Shown: positions 34,714-44,474, counted from the stretch's first letter. The stretch: DNA of 64,000 bases from UBA1181 sp045113275 (GCA_045113275.1 JBGUIU010000300.1:3408-67407), one strand, 5' to 3'. The notes: generated from the sequence alone by a model not told the origin. Numbers and translations: made by a program.

Positions 34714-35799
34714 TTAGCATTCATTCATTATGCGTTTCAAATGGCAGAAAGCCAATTCATTTGTCTTTTCATCTCGTAAGTGTAATCCATTCCCTTCGCA
34801 ATGATTGAAAAATTCACATTCGGCACAAATACCTGTTTTTGTCCATTTGCGGTCTCGCATGATTTGATATCGGTTTTGCCATACATCAGCAAAATTATCT
34901 TTGTAGATATTGCCTTGTATGAACCGTCCGCGTAAATCAGGACAAGCTGAGATGCTACCGTCTGCTAAGATGGATGCTACGTTGATACCAGCTCGGCAAA
35001 AGAAGAAGTTATCGCGGACTTTTGATTCATAATCCGCAAGAAATCCTTCACAGCCATAATTTAACGAGATTTTTCCTTCTTCCCGTGTTTTTTCTATGAA
35101 GTCAAAAACAGCTTTGAATTTATCGTTGGGCAATTGAAGTTCAGGATTGTCGGCAGCTCTTCCAATTGGGAATATCGTGAAGATTCTCCATTTCTTGATT
35201 CCACATTCAAGCAATAATTGTTTGATGCTTTCTAATTCGTCGAAGTTTTTGTTGTTGACGCAGGTAACTACATCATGCACTAAATTGGTCTGTGGAAGCA
35301 AACGGATGGCTTCGACCGCCCGTTGAAAAGAATTCGGATTCTGTCTTAGCCAGTTATGAGAGGCTTCCAGTCCGTCTAAACTTATCGTACAAGAACGCAT
35401 TCCTGCACGAAGAAGTGAATTCATACGTTGAGGAGTCAGCAGATATCCGTTGGTGACGATTCCCCATGGAAATCCAAGGTTGTACATCGCCAATCCAGCC
35501 TCTTCCAAATCACGACGGACTAGACACTCACCGCCGGTGAAGACAATCATTGTTTTGTGCGGTTCCACAATGGGAACTATCTGTTTGATACCTTCCACAA
35601 AATCGGATACAGGCATATCCTTTACACTGGATTCCTGCCTACATTCACTACCGCAGTGAAGACAATTCAGTGGACAACGCAATGTAGATTCCCAAAAGAT
35701 ATAATTCAAGTTATGGGTTTTCGCTTCATTGTGTCGATAGAGATCGAACACAGACATCGCGATTCGTTTCTTTAATGATATTTTGAGAGGATTGTTCAC
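34714..35799 (-). CDS. Radical SAM/SPASM enzyme of an rSAM/lipoprotein pair
   Basis: A 361-residue radical SAM enzyme. The cluster motif is C42-x3-C46-x2-C49 in RCPLNCLHCG, followed by the GGE motif (FTGGECLVRRDLEEAG). The C-terminal SPASM region has further Cys sites (FFFCRAG, SACPDL, CAECEFFNHCEGNG, FCHLKR) for extra Fe-S clusters, as in peptide-modifying enzymes. Its start overlaps the lipoprotein stop by 4 bp. This matches the described but uncharacterised rSAM/lipoprotein system in Bacteroidota (TIGR04133 with TIGR04134), where the lipoprotein is the supposed substrate. Confidence 0.85.
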   Translation of the reverse strand: MNNPLKISLKKRIAMSVFDLYRHNEAKTHNLNYIFWESTLRCPLNCLHCGSECRQESSVKDMPVSDFVEGIKQIVPIVEPHKTMIVFTGGECLVRRDLEEAGLAMYNLGFPWGIVTNGYLLTPQRMNSLLRAGMRSCTISLDGLEASHNWLRQNPNSFQRAVEAIRLLPQTNLVHDVVTCVNNKNFDELESIKQLLLECGIKKWRIFTIFPIGRAADNPELQLPNDKFKAVFDFIEKTREEGKISLNYGCEGFLADYESKVRDNFFFCRAGINVASILADGSISACPDLRGRFIQGNIYKDNFADVWQNRYQIMRDRKWTKTGICAECEFFNHCEGNGLHLRDEKTNELAFCHLKRIMNEC

Positions 35800-36251
35800 T
35801 CTTTCTTCTTTAGAACAACGTCCACTTGAATGATTTTTTTCCCATCATACCAATCACCATCTCCACCTCTAAATGGGAATTTATCGACAGGAATAATCGT
35901 GTCCAATGGCACGTATTGCGTATCTTTACTGACGAATTGGAAGTGGAATTTAGAAGCATAAGTGTATATCCATTCTCCATGAGTGTTGTATTGACCTTGT
36001 TTGTTCGTTGTGGCCAGAATCTTATCTGGTAATCCAAATATTGAATCGAGTTCTGTTACATTTACATTTGCAATAGGTTCGCCCTCTTCATTTTGTACAG
36101 TTCCCATCAATTCATAATCTGCATGAGGACAGCCATACTCTTCACCTCCGTTAATGACGGAACATGAAAACCCTAAAAATCCTAAAATAGAAGTTAGAAG
36201 GTAATTGAAAAATTTTCTAATACTCATAAGTTTTATCTGTTTGTTTGACAT
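35796..36251 (-). CDS. Putative lipoprotein partner of the radical SAM enzyme
   Basis: A 151-residue protein with a lipoprotein-like signal (LLTSILGFLGFSCSVING; Cys about residue 30). The mature part has ADYELMGTVQNEEGEPIANVNV, a carboxypeptidase-regulatory-like beta domain, and a region PFRGGDGDWYDGKK. The layout matches TIGR04134 lipoproteins found beside the radical SAM enzyme. The likely modification site is unknown; the Gly/Asp/Trp/Tyr-rich loop near residues 129-138 is a candidate by inference. An internal ATG at 36227 is an alternative start. Confidence 0.75.
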   Translation of the reverse strand: MSNKQIKLMSIRKFFNYLLTSILGFLGFSCSVINGGEEYGCPHADYELMGTVQNEEGEPIANVNVTELDSIFGLPDKILATTNKQGQYNTHGEWIYTYASKFHFQFVSKDTQYVPLDTIIPVDKFPFRGGDGDWYDGKKIIQVDVVLKKKE

Positions 36252-36253
36252 TT

Positions 36254-36345
36254 ATTTTAGCATGTGTTCATATTAGAGTCTTGTAATTTATTGACTCTAA
36301 ATTTTAGCATGGCAAATATAACGACAAATTCTTTACTAATGCAAA
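36254..36345 (-). promoter_or_regulatory. Promoter and hairpin leader of the lipoprotein-rSAM operon
   Basis: On the minus strand TTTG (36342-36345), 21 bp, then TATATTTG (36313-36320). The leader then has a perfect 8-bp stem (36293-36300 with 36273-36280, loop 12 nt), flanked by two exact copies of an 11-mer (ATTTTAGCATG on the plus strand, 36254-36264 and 36301-36311). The rest of the gap up to 36511 is AT-rich with nothing else clear. Confidence 0.55.
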
Positions 36346-36511
36346 TAAAAGCACAAAAAATAAAGAAATAAATTTATTTTTTCGTCTCTTTACGCTGCTG
36401 TGATGATGCACTTTGGACAAATATCAAGACAAATTAAATCATTTTTTATGCCAAAAGTACTTTAAATATTTGATAACTAAACGTTTGTAAACTTGCTTTG
36501 TTTTGTGGATT

Positions 36512-36546
36512 TTTGTTGCTTTGTTCAGCGGTTTTTATTATTTTTG
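36512..36546 (+). promoter_or_regulatory. Promoter of the coiled-coil gene
   Basis: TTTG at 36512-36515 and TATTTTTG at 36539-36546, 23 bp apart, slightly long. The TTG start of the gene is 68 bp downstream. Confidence 0.45.
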
Positions 36547-36614
36547 TAGTTCCGAAAATTTTGTTCTGAACGAATGAAGGATGAAATTTTGGGCGTAAAT
36601 TTAAAAAGTCAGAT

Positions 36615-39600
36615 TTGAAACGATTACTGTTCATAATTTCTACGATATATTTTCTTGCGACACAAAACATGATCGCACAGACTGATATTGACCGTTATCA
36701 GGAAGAGAAGCGTATGAAAGTGGAGCAGTTGAAAGGAAGAAAACAAGCGGAAAATGAGGCTGCCAAGGCATCTATGGATGCAAAGAAAAAAGAGATGGAG
36801 GCTCAAAATTCGCAGAAGAAGGCGGAAAGTGAAGAAGTGAAGAAAAGAGAGTCCGCTCGTAAGCAGAAAGAGAAAGAACTATGGGAACAACAGAAAAAAA
36901 CGGCCGAACAAAAGCAACGTCAGGAGAAAGAGAAACAAGCTCAGAAGTTAAGAGAATATGAGCAGATAATTGAACAGGAGAGACAAGCTCGTGAGATGCG
37001 TCAGAGACGTGAGGAAGAGTTGAAACAGATCGACCGTGAACGTTGGGCAGCTAAGCAAAAAGAGTTGGATGCAAAGCATAAGCAGGAAGAACTAGAACAG
37101 CAAAAGAGACAGCAACAGTATGTTGAGGCTTCGGAGCGTGAAAAGTTACAACGTGAGATTCGTCGCCAAAAGGAAATCGAGCTTCGTGAACAGCAGAAAA
37201 AGGCTTGGGAAGAAAAGAAAGCAACATTGAAAGAGCGACAAGCGCAGGAAGAAGCGGATCGGGAGCAACGTATGCAGGAGTATCTGCAGGCTGTTGAATT
37301 GGAAAAGCAGGCACGTGAATTGCGTATCCGTCAAGAGGAGGAAATGCGTAATCAATACACCGAGTTGTGGAATAAGAAAAAAGCGGAAATAGAGGCGGCT
37401 AGAGAAAAGGAGAGACAGGATAATATCCGTAGGCAAAAAGAGTATGAGGCAATTATTGCCAAACAAAGAGAGACGAGAGAGGCGCAGGAAAAACGTGATA
37501 AGGAACAACATCAACGTGAACAGGAAATATGGGCGCAAAAGAAGTTGGAGCAGGATGCCATCAGAAAGAAACAACGAGAGGAAGAGGAACGTAGAAAGGC
37601 TGAATATGAGAATGCGTTGAAAGCCAATCAGGAAGCTGCTGCACTTCGTCGTCAGCAAGAGATGGAGAATCGTCAAAGAGAAAGAGACGCTGCAGCTCAA
37701 CGTCAAGCTGAATTACAGGCACAACGTGAGTTGATGGCTCAACAACGTCATGAGGCAGCTCTGCAACGTCAGGCGGCCGCTCAGGCGCGTATTGCTGCTC
37801 AACAGGAACGACATGCTCAGCAGGTTGCTGCTCAACAGGAACGATTACAAAGAGAACAGGAACAACGTGCGGCTCAGCAGGAGAAACTCCGTTTGCAAAA
37901 GGAAAAGAGAAGACAAAAAATGGAGGAGCAACGTGCGGCTGAAATGCAACGTAAACAACAACAACGTGAAGCTGCTGCCCGTAAGAAAGCTTATATGAAT
38001 CAGTTGAAAGAGCGTGAGCGCCAGAGAGAGCAGCAACAAAAGACACAGGCTCAAGATATTGCGAATAGGTTGAAGGCTAAACGTCAAGCTGAAAAGCAAA
38101 AACAAATAGAACTTCGTCAGGCTCAACGTGAGAAGGAGATGGCACGCAAACAGGCCGAAAAAGAAAAGGCCATGCAACTCCGTGAGAAGAAAAAGGAGAT
38201 GATGGAGCGTCAGTTGGAGAAAAAAAGAGAGTCCAAAGAAAAACAGAGAGAACGCGAACAGCTTGAAAAAGAATCAGAAGCTCGTTTGCAAGCATATAAG
38301 GCTCGTCAGGCAGAATTGAAGGCTCAGCAAGAGAAATTGGAGGCCGAGAAGAATGCAGACGAGAAAGAGAAGGAACGTATCCGTAAGGAACGTGAGGAGG
38401 TGGAAAAAGAGACACTGAAGTTGGCGAAGAAAATTGTTGGAAATAAAGAGAAATATCGTAAAGCGATAGAAAAAGAACAGAATAAGAAAGATAAAGCGAG
38501 AGAGAAATATGAGAATCAGCTTCGAAAGGATTCCTTGAAACTGGCTAAGATTGAGGAGGAAGAGCGCTTGCGTTATGCTCAAGAGGATGCTCAGGATAGT
38601 ATAATGGATTTGACATCTAAGCAGAAAAAGATGTTAAAGAAGATTCAAGAGCAGAAACGAATTTTGAAAGAACAGGCAGAGAGTGATTCATTGATGTTGT
38701 TGGATGGTGATTTCGATATGGTCACGGGTGCTCGTGATAATTCAGATTTGTCCCCTGAAATGCTTGAAAAGATGCGTAAGAAGAATGAAACGGGACAAAA
38801 TCTTCCAATAGGTGATGAAGACTTCTTGCCAGATGATGAGGATATGTATGATGAAGCACCGGTCTTCTCTTCAGACTCTACAGAGATGGATTCTGTAAGT
38901 GTTTCTCAGGATACAGTGATTCATCTGACGTCAAAGATTGATTCAGTCTTGTTGCAACAGCAGATTGCAGAGTTGGAGCAAGAGTTGGAAAATATCAGAG
39001 AAATCAATGAATTGGAGAAGAGCGGTAAGGGTAGAAAAGGAAAAGGCAAGAAAAAAGAATTTATTCTGGAGAGAATAAAAATACCTAATTGTCGTTATTT
39101 GAATGATGTCATCTATGTTCGTGACAAGTTTGAATTCCGATATGAGTTGGACTTCTTCGTGCATTATTTTGATCATCGTTATTTCCATAAAAAGAAGTTT
39201 TATGATAGAGTGGATACAACCCGATGGGTGGCTAAGCGTGTCATGAAATTGGTGGGAAATACTAAATATCGTCATACAGATTTTAACAAGGTAGTTGATT
39301 CGATTGCTGGCATGATGCCGAATTATCCTGTGGCTGAATATTTGGATACAGTTATTACTCAATTGAATTTGGAGTATCTGGCTACGGGTGAGATAAAGAT
39401 TAAATATAAGAATACTCGGCAGAAATCTATTATTGCTAAAATCAAACCTACGGAGATAAAGGATGATGGAACGGGTTCTCTCGGTAATATCAAGTTCTTC
39501 ACAGGTAATAAAAGACGTATCATTGAGGAATTGGATGCTTCCCAGTTTGATTCATTAGTGATTAAGGATACAATGAGTACGGAGGAAAAGGTTCTGTCGG

Positions 39601-40388
39601 ATTCATTGAATACAATTATCACATTGAAGGGACAGCAGGATAGTATCAATCGTGTTCAGGATAGTTTGGCTGCATTGTCCGTGTCGTATGCTTTGTCTGA
39701 ACAAGAGAGGGATAGCATCCATAGTGTGTTGGATGCAGTGTTGTGGAGTGACTCAGATTCAACGTCATCCTCTTCAATGGAACCAGAGGATCGTTATGAA
39801 TTGTCGGGAGATATTTCGTCGGATCCGGTCTCACTTAATAGTCTGGATTATATGATTAAGGAGGCTGAAAGGCTGAAACGGGAGCGGAAAGAAGGAAAGA
39901 TTCCATCTTATGTAAGTGATCCAGAGAATGCAGCTCCAGAGCCATCACGGAATACCCCTATAAGTACTCCACCGATAGGAGAGTTGAAGCTAAATACTTC
40001 ACCGTCGCCATCTGCTGTACAAAACGGTGACACCGATGTTTCATCGCCGGAGGAGCCTGTTGTGGAGGAGAAGAAATCGAAGAAAAAGAAAAAAGATAAA
40101 AAGGCAAGAGAAGAGGAGATAGAGTCTTTGATCGATATGGAGTCAGAGCCGGTTCCTTCTTCGTCAGCGTCTCAGCCAGTGTCTAGTGAGACACAACCCG
40201 TAACACCTGTCGCATCATCGCCAACAAGTGAGGTTGAGACAAATGAAAGTTCGAGTGAAGAGATGCCTTCAGAAAATTCAAAGAAACAAAAGAAAGAGAA
40301 AAAGAAAAAAGATAAAAAGAAACAGTCAGAAGAAGAATGGGATGCTGATGTGGATGCATCTTCAGAAGATTCATCGGATGGCTTTTAA
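36615..40388 (+). CDS. Giant secreted coiled-coil protein, TTG start
   Basis: A 1257-residue protein of unknown function. The TTG at 36615 is the likely start because it alone gives an N-terminal signal peptide (MKRLLFIISTIYFLATQNMIAQ, cut near AQ); the next ATG, at residue 19, would remove it. Residues 25-720 are an almost unbroken Lys/Arg/Glu/Gln-rich helix with irregular heptad-like repeats. Residues 720-800 are acidic. A more globular, aromatic domain lies at about 812-985 (FEFRYELDFFVHYFDHRYFHKK), and 990-1257 is Ser/Glu/Lys-rich and disordered. No family is recognised. It may be a periplasmic spacer or surface filament. The next gene (cdsA) starts 24 bp later. Confidence 0.7.
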   Translation: MKRLLFIISTIYFLATQNMIAQTDIDRYQEEKRMKVEQLKGRKQAENEAAKASMDAKKKEMEAQNSQKKAESEEVKKRESARKQKEKELWEQQKKTAEQKQRQEKEKQAQKLREYEQIIEQERQAREMRQRREEELKQIDRERWAAKQKELDAKHKQEELEQQKRQQQYVEASEREKLQREIRRQKEIELREQQKKAWEEKKATLKERQAQEEADREQRMQEYLQAVELEKQARELRIRQEEEMRNQYTELWNKKKAEIEAAREKERQDNIRRQKEYEAIIAKQRETREAQEKRDKEQHQREQEIWAQKKLEQDAIRKKQREEEERRKAEYENALKANQEAAALRRQQEMENRQRERDAAAQRQAELQAQRELMAQQRHEAALQRQAAAQARIAAQQERHAQQVAAQQERLQREQEQRAAQQEKLRLQKEKRRQKMEEQRAAEMQRKQQQREAAARKKAYMNQLKERERQREQQQKTQAQDIANRLKAKRQAEKQKQIELRQAQREKEMARKQAEKEKAMQLREKKKEMMERQLEKKRESKEKQREREQLEKESEARLQAYKARQAELKAQQEKLEAEKNADEKEKERIRKEREEVEKETLKLAKKIVGNKEKYRKAIEKEQNKKDKAREKYENQLRKDSLKLAKIEEEERLRYAQEDAQDSIMDLTSKQKKMLKKIQEQKRILKEQAESDSLMLLDGDFDMVTGARDNSDLSPEMLEKMRKKNETGQNLPIGDEDFLPDDEDMYDEAPVFSSDSTEMDSVSVSQDTVIHLTSKIDSVLLQQQIAELEQELENIREINELEKSGKGRKGKGKKKEFILERIKIPNCRYLNDVIYVRDKFEFRYELDFFVHYFDHRYFHKKKFYDRVDTTRWVAKRVMKLVGNTKYRHTDFNKVVDSIAGMMPNYPVAEYLDTVITQLNLEYLATGEIKIKYKNTRQKSIIAKIKPTEIKDDGTGSLGNIKFFTGNKRRIIEELDASQFDSLVIKDTMSTEEKVLSDSLNTIITLKGQQDSINRVQDSLAALSVSYALSEQERDSIHSVLDAVLWSDSDSTSSSSMEPEDRYELSGDISSDPVSLNSLDYMIKEAERLKRERKEGKIPSYVSDPENAAPEPSRNTPISTPPIGELKLNTSPSPSAVQNGDTDVSSPEEPVVEEKKSKKKKKDKKAREEEIESLIDMESEPVPSSSASQPVSSETQPVTPVASSPTSEVETNESSSEEMPSENSKKQKKEKKKKDKKKQSEEEWDADVDASSEDSSDGF

Positions 40389-40412
40389 TAATTATATATA
40401 TATTATTAAGGT

Positions 40413-41240
40413 ATGCTAAAGAATTTATTGACTCGTGCAGGTTTCGGATTACTCTTTGTGGTAGTCATGTTGGTATGTATATGGAAGACCAATCTTTATT
40501 TTGGTACGTTATTCATGATCCTTACCATTTTAGGCATGAATGAATTTTTTCAGATGGCAAATAAAAGAGAAGATTTGTCGGTGAATAAGATCATGTCGAT
40601 AATTGGAGGTGCGTTGTTGTTCTTGGTGACCTATATGGTTTGTTTCTTGCAGGTTGATCTAATGTGGTACTCCATTGTATTTGTATATTTGGCTATATTA
40701 ATGATTGTTGAATTGTTCCGATGCAAGACCAATCCGTTATTAAATATAGCTATAGCCTGCATGGGTATCTTGTATGTGTCTCTGCCATTCTCTTTGATGT
40801 GCTATGTGGCATCTATTCCATCGTATGGCAATTATTTATTGATGTCTTTTTTCATTATTATATGGATGTCTGACACAGGAGCCTATCTTGCAGGAGTGAC
40901 ATTAGGCAAACATAAGATGTTTGAACGTATATCACCGAAGAAGACATGGGAAGGATTTGCAGGGGGATTGATCTTTGCAATGCTGTTTGGCGTGGTTTTA
41001 AGTAAAATCACACCAGTGCCCCTTGATTGCTTGACGTGGGTATTGTTCTCTGCTGTGATATTTGTCTTTGGCGTGTTAGGTGATTTGGTAGAGTCTATGC
41101 TAAAGAGAAACTTATCGATAAAGGATTCAGGGAAGTTTTTGCCAGGACATGGAGGATTGTTGGATCGCTTTGACAGCTCTTTGATTGCTGCACCAGCACT
41201 CTTCATGATGGTTTTGATTTTTGTAAAATACATATTTTAA
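40413..41240 (+). CDS. cdsA: Phosphatidate cytidylyltransferase
   Basis: A 275-residue integral membrane enzyme that makes CDP-diacylglycerol from phosphatidate and CTP. About eight helices and the C-terminal signature S-x2-K-R-x4-K-D-x5-P-G-H-G-G (SMLKRNLSIKDSGKFLPGHGG in parts) are clear. The product feeds PssA two genes downstream. Confidence 0.95.
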   Translation: MLKNLLTRAGFGLLFVVVMLVCIWKTNLYFGTLFMILTILGMNEFFQMANKREDLSVNKIMSIIGGALLFLVTYMVCFLQVDLMWYSIVFVYLAILMIVELFRCKTNPLLNIAIACMGILYVSLPFSLMCYVASIPSYGNYLLMSFFIIIWMSDTGAYLAGVTLGKHKMFERISPKKTWEGFAGGLIFAMLFGVVLSKITPVPLDCLTWVLFSAVIFVFGVLGDLVESMLKRNLSIKDSGKFLPGHGGLLDRFDSSLIAAPALFMMVLIFVKYIF

Positions 41241-41273
41241 AATAAAAAAATATGTTTCTAAAAAGAAATGTAT

Positions 41274-41281
41274 TACATTTG
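41274..41281 (+). promoter_or_regulatory. -7 promoter element before psd
   Basis: TACATTTG matches TAnnTTTG, 17 bp before the psd start at 41299; no clear -33 box. Confidence 0.4.
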
Positions 41282-41298
41282 CATGATAATTTTGAGTA

Positions 41299-41970
41299 AT
41301 GATGAGAATACATAAAGAAGGAAAAAAATTTTTGTTGAAGGTTTTAGTAGGGGCAATTTTGGTTAATATGTTGCTGTGGATTGTGTGTGGTGCCAATCAT
41401 CCTACATGGCTTTGGGTCTTTTCAGTTGTATCAATTATCCTATTCTTATTCTTAACTAACTTTTTCCGTAACCCCGAAAGAGTGTTTGAGAACTTTGAGG
41501 ATGGAATGATTGTCGCTCCTGCAGATGGTACCATTGTAGTGATAGAACCAACTGTTGAAGATGAGTATTTAAAAGAAAAGAGAATACAAGTGTCTATCTT
41601 TATGAGTGTGTTGAATGTTCATGCGAATTGGTATCCGACACACGGTAAAATTGTATATTATACTCATAATGATGGTAACTTCATGCGTGCAAACTTACCT
41701 AAATCAAGTACGGAAAATGAACGTTCAACGGTGGTCATAGAGACACCGAACAAGGTGAAGATATTAGTCCGTCAGGTGGCAGGTGCCATGGCTCGTCGTA
41801 TCGTGACATATGCTCGTGAAGGAGATGAGTGCAACGTTAATACACAACTTGGCTTTATAAAGTTCGGTTCAAGGGTCGATGTTTATCTCCCATTGGATGC
41901 TGAGATAATGGTTAATATGAAACAGTCTGTTGTCGGAAATCAGACCGTTATTGCTAGACTAAAAAAATAA
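41299..41970 (+). CDS. psd: Phosphatidylserine decarboxylase proenzyme
   Basis: A 223-residue short-form Psd. Residues 10-55 form membrane helices. The self-cleavage site is G190-S191 in FGSRVDVYLP, where Ser becomes the pyruvoyl group; short Psd proteins carry a G-S at this place. It makes phosphatidylethanolamine from phosphatidylserine. pssA follows 5 bp later, so the two enzymes of the route are encoded together. Confidence 0.93.
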   Translation: MMRIHKEGKKFLLKVLVGAILVNMLLWIVCGANHPTWLWVFSVVSIILFLFLTNFFRNPERVFENFEDGMIVAPADGTIVVIEPTVEDEYLKEKRIQVSIFMSVLNVHANWYPTHGKIVYYTHNDGNFMRANLPKSSTENERSTVVIETPNKVKILVRQVAGAMARRIVTYAREGDECNVNTQLGFIKFGSRVDVYLPLDAEIMVNMKQSVVGNQTVIARLKK

Positions 41971-41975
41971 TTATC

Positions 41976-42728
41976 ATGAATATCAAACAACATATACCTA
42001 ATACCATTACATGCCTTAATCTGTTTTCTGGATGTGTCGCATGTGTTCTTTCTTTCGAGGGGTATACTTTCTTAGCATTGTTATTTATTCTGTTAGCAGG
42101 AATTTTTGATTTCTGTGATGGTATGGCTGCTCGTCTTCTTCATACCTCTTCGGTTATTGGAAAGGAATTGGACTCTCTAGCAGATATGATTAGCTTCGGC
42201 TTTGCGCCGAGTATGATTGCATATAAGCATATTGAATATTTGGCAAGCTCACAAGTATCATGTGATACGTTGGCTCGTATCATCCCTTTCATTGCTTTTT
42301 TGATAGCTATATTTTCTGCATTGCGCTTGGCAAAATTTAATGTGGATGAGCGTCAGACCTGTTCGTTTATCGGACTCCCAACTCCGCCTAATTCAATCTT
42401 TTTTGCTTCGTTGATTTCAATGGCAGACCCAATGATATCACAATCTATCGTAGTGCCTTCTTGGTTGAATTTATCGTTGTTCAGTCCAGTGTTGGATAAT
42501 CTGTATGTGATGATCCTACTTGTGGTGATTTTCTCTTACTTATTAGTAGCAGAGATACCAATGTTCTCTTTGAAATTTAAAAATTTAAGTTGGAAGGATA
42601 ATCAGATTCGATATATATTCTTGGGAATCTCGGTTCTTTTATTCTTGACCTTGCGTTTTGCCGCATTCTCATTTATTATTTTACTCTTTATTCTTATGTC
42701 TGTAGTGAATACCTGCAGGAAAAAGTAA
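41976..42728 (+). CDS. pssA: CDP-diacylglycerol-serine O-phosphatidyltransferase
   Basis: A 250-residue membrane enzyme of the CDP-alcohol phosphatidyltransferase family. The motif D-x2-D-G-x2-A-R-x8-G-x3-D-x3-D is complete at D45, D48, G49, A52, R53, G62, D66 and D70. It joins serine to CDP-diacylglycerol to give phosphatidylserine, the substrate of Psd. Confidence 0.93.
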   Translation: MNIKQHIPNTITCLNLFSGCVACVLSFEGYTFLALLFILLAGIFDFCDGMAARLLHTSSVIGKELDSLADMISFGFAPSMIAYKHIEYLASSQVSCDTLARIIPFIAFLIAIFSALRLAKFNVDERQTCSFIGLPTPPNSIFFASLISMADPMISQSIVVPSWLNLSLFSPVLDNLYVMILLVVIFSYLLVAEIPMFSLKFKNLSWKDNQIRYIFLGISVLLFLTLRFAAFSFIILLFILMSVVNTCRKK

Positions 42729-42740
42729 AATTTATTTAGT

Positions 42741-44474
42741 ATGAGCTTTGTTAAATCTTTTTTTGCATGCTTGACTGCTATCGTTGTGTCAGGTGTGCTC
42801 CTCGTGTTGTTTCTATTGATTTCTGTCGCTATTGCTACTAAGCCTGCTGATATTGAAAGTAATTCTGTTTTGTCTATTTCACTTGATGGAGTTATAGTTG
42901 ATCGGGAAGATAAAGATCTTATTTCTGATGTCTTTTCTAGGAATGAACTTAGAAATTCTTTGAAGGAGATTTTAGCTTCAATCAATTCGGCTAAAAACGA
43001 TGACAGAATAAAAGGAATATACCTTAAGTGTGGAGTTGCCAGATGCGGTTATGCAACATTAGAGGAGATACGTCATGCATTGGAAGATTTTCAATCGGCA
43101 GGGAAGTTCGTCGTTTCTTATTCAGGTAGTTATACACAAGGAAATTACTACGTTGCTTCGGTAGCTGACTCTTTGTTTGTAAATCCACAAGGTGCTCTTG
43201 ATCTCAGGGGAATAGCTGCATCCTCTGTTTTCTATAAATCATTGCTAGATACGTTGGGCGTGGAGATGCAAGTGATAAAGGTGGGTACATATAAATCATT
43301 TACGGAACAATATACCAATGATTCGATGAGCGCGCCTAATCGTGAGCAGACGGAACAATTGGTGCAGTCGTTATGGTCTTCTGTTGTTGAGAAAATAGCT
43401 GTTTCAAGAAATATTCCAGCCTCTTCATTAGATCAAATGGCTAATCAGATGATGGCTTTCCATCTCCCAACTGTTGCATTGAAGAATGGATTGGTGGATG
43501 GCTTACGTTATTCTGATGAGGTGGAGAACACTTTAAAAACTATGCTTTCACTTGCATCAGAAGATGAATTACATATTGTGTCATCCTCTGATTATTATGT
43601 TGAGGTGTCTGCGAATGATCAACTGTTGGATTCGGATGATAAGGTGGCTGTTTTGTTTGCAGAAGGAGAGATTGACAATGGAAACACGGATGGAATATCT
43701 TCCTCTAAGTTGGTTTCTCAGATTATGAAGCTTAAAGATGATAAAAATATAAAAAGTGTTGTGCTTCGTGTGAACTCTCCTGGTGGAAGTGCTTATGGAG
43801 CAGAACAAATCTGGCATGCTGTAGAGCTGCTAAAGAAAGAAAAGCCTGTTATAGTCAGCATGGGTAACTATGCAGCTTCTGGTGGATATTATTTATCGAC
43901 AGGAGCCAATTATATTTTTGCAGATAAAATGACCATCACAGGGTCTATCGGTGTGTTTGGCGTGATCCCTAATGTGGAGAAGCTGATGAAAAAGATTGGC
44001 GTCAAACACGAGGTGGTAAAGACACATCCGTATGCCGATGTTTTGTCGAATTTTCTTCGACCATTGGATGAGGCGGAAAAGGATATTCTGCAAGAGCATG
44101 TGGCAGAGGTGTATGATGTTTTCTTGACAAGATGCTCGGATGGTAGAGGCAAGACGAAAGAAGAGATTGCTGAGATTGCAGAAGGTAGAGTGTGGAGTGG
44201 AGAGAAAGCTTTGGAAATTGGCTTGGTGGATGCATTAGGTGGTTTGAATGATGCGATTGCTTATGCTGTAAAAAATGCTAATCTGACAGACTATACAGTG
44301 GAATATTATCCAAAGGATGATGCCATGCTTAAATTGACTGAATTGCCACATATCGGATATGATAAATTATTTAAGGGAAATGATGTATTCGAAAAAGAAA
44401 AACAGATGCTGTTTCGTTTGCAAAGTTTGGATTTTGATCAAGCAATGATGCCTTATTCCGTAGATATAAAGTAG
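42741..44474 (+). CDS. sppA: Signal peptide peptidase SppA, 67K type
   Basis: A 577-residue membrane-anchored Ser/Lys protease with an N-terminal helix (about 5-32). It has the two SppA domains; the nucleophile is S380 in NYAASGGYY and the general base K185 in VGTYKSF, as in E. coli SppA, where the two come from different halves. It cuts signal peptides left in the membrane. The gene is 12 bp after pssA. Confidence 0.92.
   Translation: MSFVKSFFACLTAIVVSGVLLVLFLLISVAIATKPADIESNSVLSISLDGVIVDREDKDLISDVFSRNELRNSLKEILASINSAKNDDRIKGIYLKCGVARCGYATLEEIRHALEDFQSAGKFVVSYSGSYTQGNYYVASVADSLFVNPQGALDLRGIAASSVFYKSLLDTLGVEMQVIKVGTYKSFTEQYTNDSMSAPNREQTEQLVQSLWSSVVEKIAVSRNIPASSLDQMANQMMAFHLPTVALKNGLVDGLRYSDEVENTLKTMLSLASEDELHIVSSSDYYVEVSANDQLLDSDDKVAVLFAEGEIDNGNTDGISSSKLVSQIMKLKDDKNIKSVVLRVNSPGGSAYGAEQIWHAVELLKKEKPVIVSMGNYAASGGYYLSTGANYIFADKMTITGSIGVFGVIPNVEKLMKKIGVKHEVVKTHPYADVLSNFLRPLDEAEKDILQEHVAEVYDVFLTRCSDGRGKTKEEIAEIAEGRVWSGEKALEIGLVDALGGLNDAIAYAVKNANLTDYTVEYYPKDDAMLKLTELPHIGYDKLFKGNDVFEKEKQMLFRLQSLDFDQAMMPYSVDIK

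Noticed and set aside
37600..38130. Short repeated units suggesting a CRISPR array
   Set aside because: They are irregular coding repeats (Gln/Arg/Ala/Glu codons) in frame with the coiled-coil protein, without regular spacers.
37051..38582. Several long minus-strand frames inside the coiled-coil gene
   Set aside because: They are mirror frames caused by the biased codons (CAA, CGT, GAA, AAA) of the charged repeat; their translations are Leu/Phe/Ser or Val/Pro-rich without motifs.
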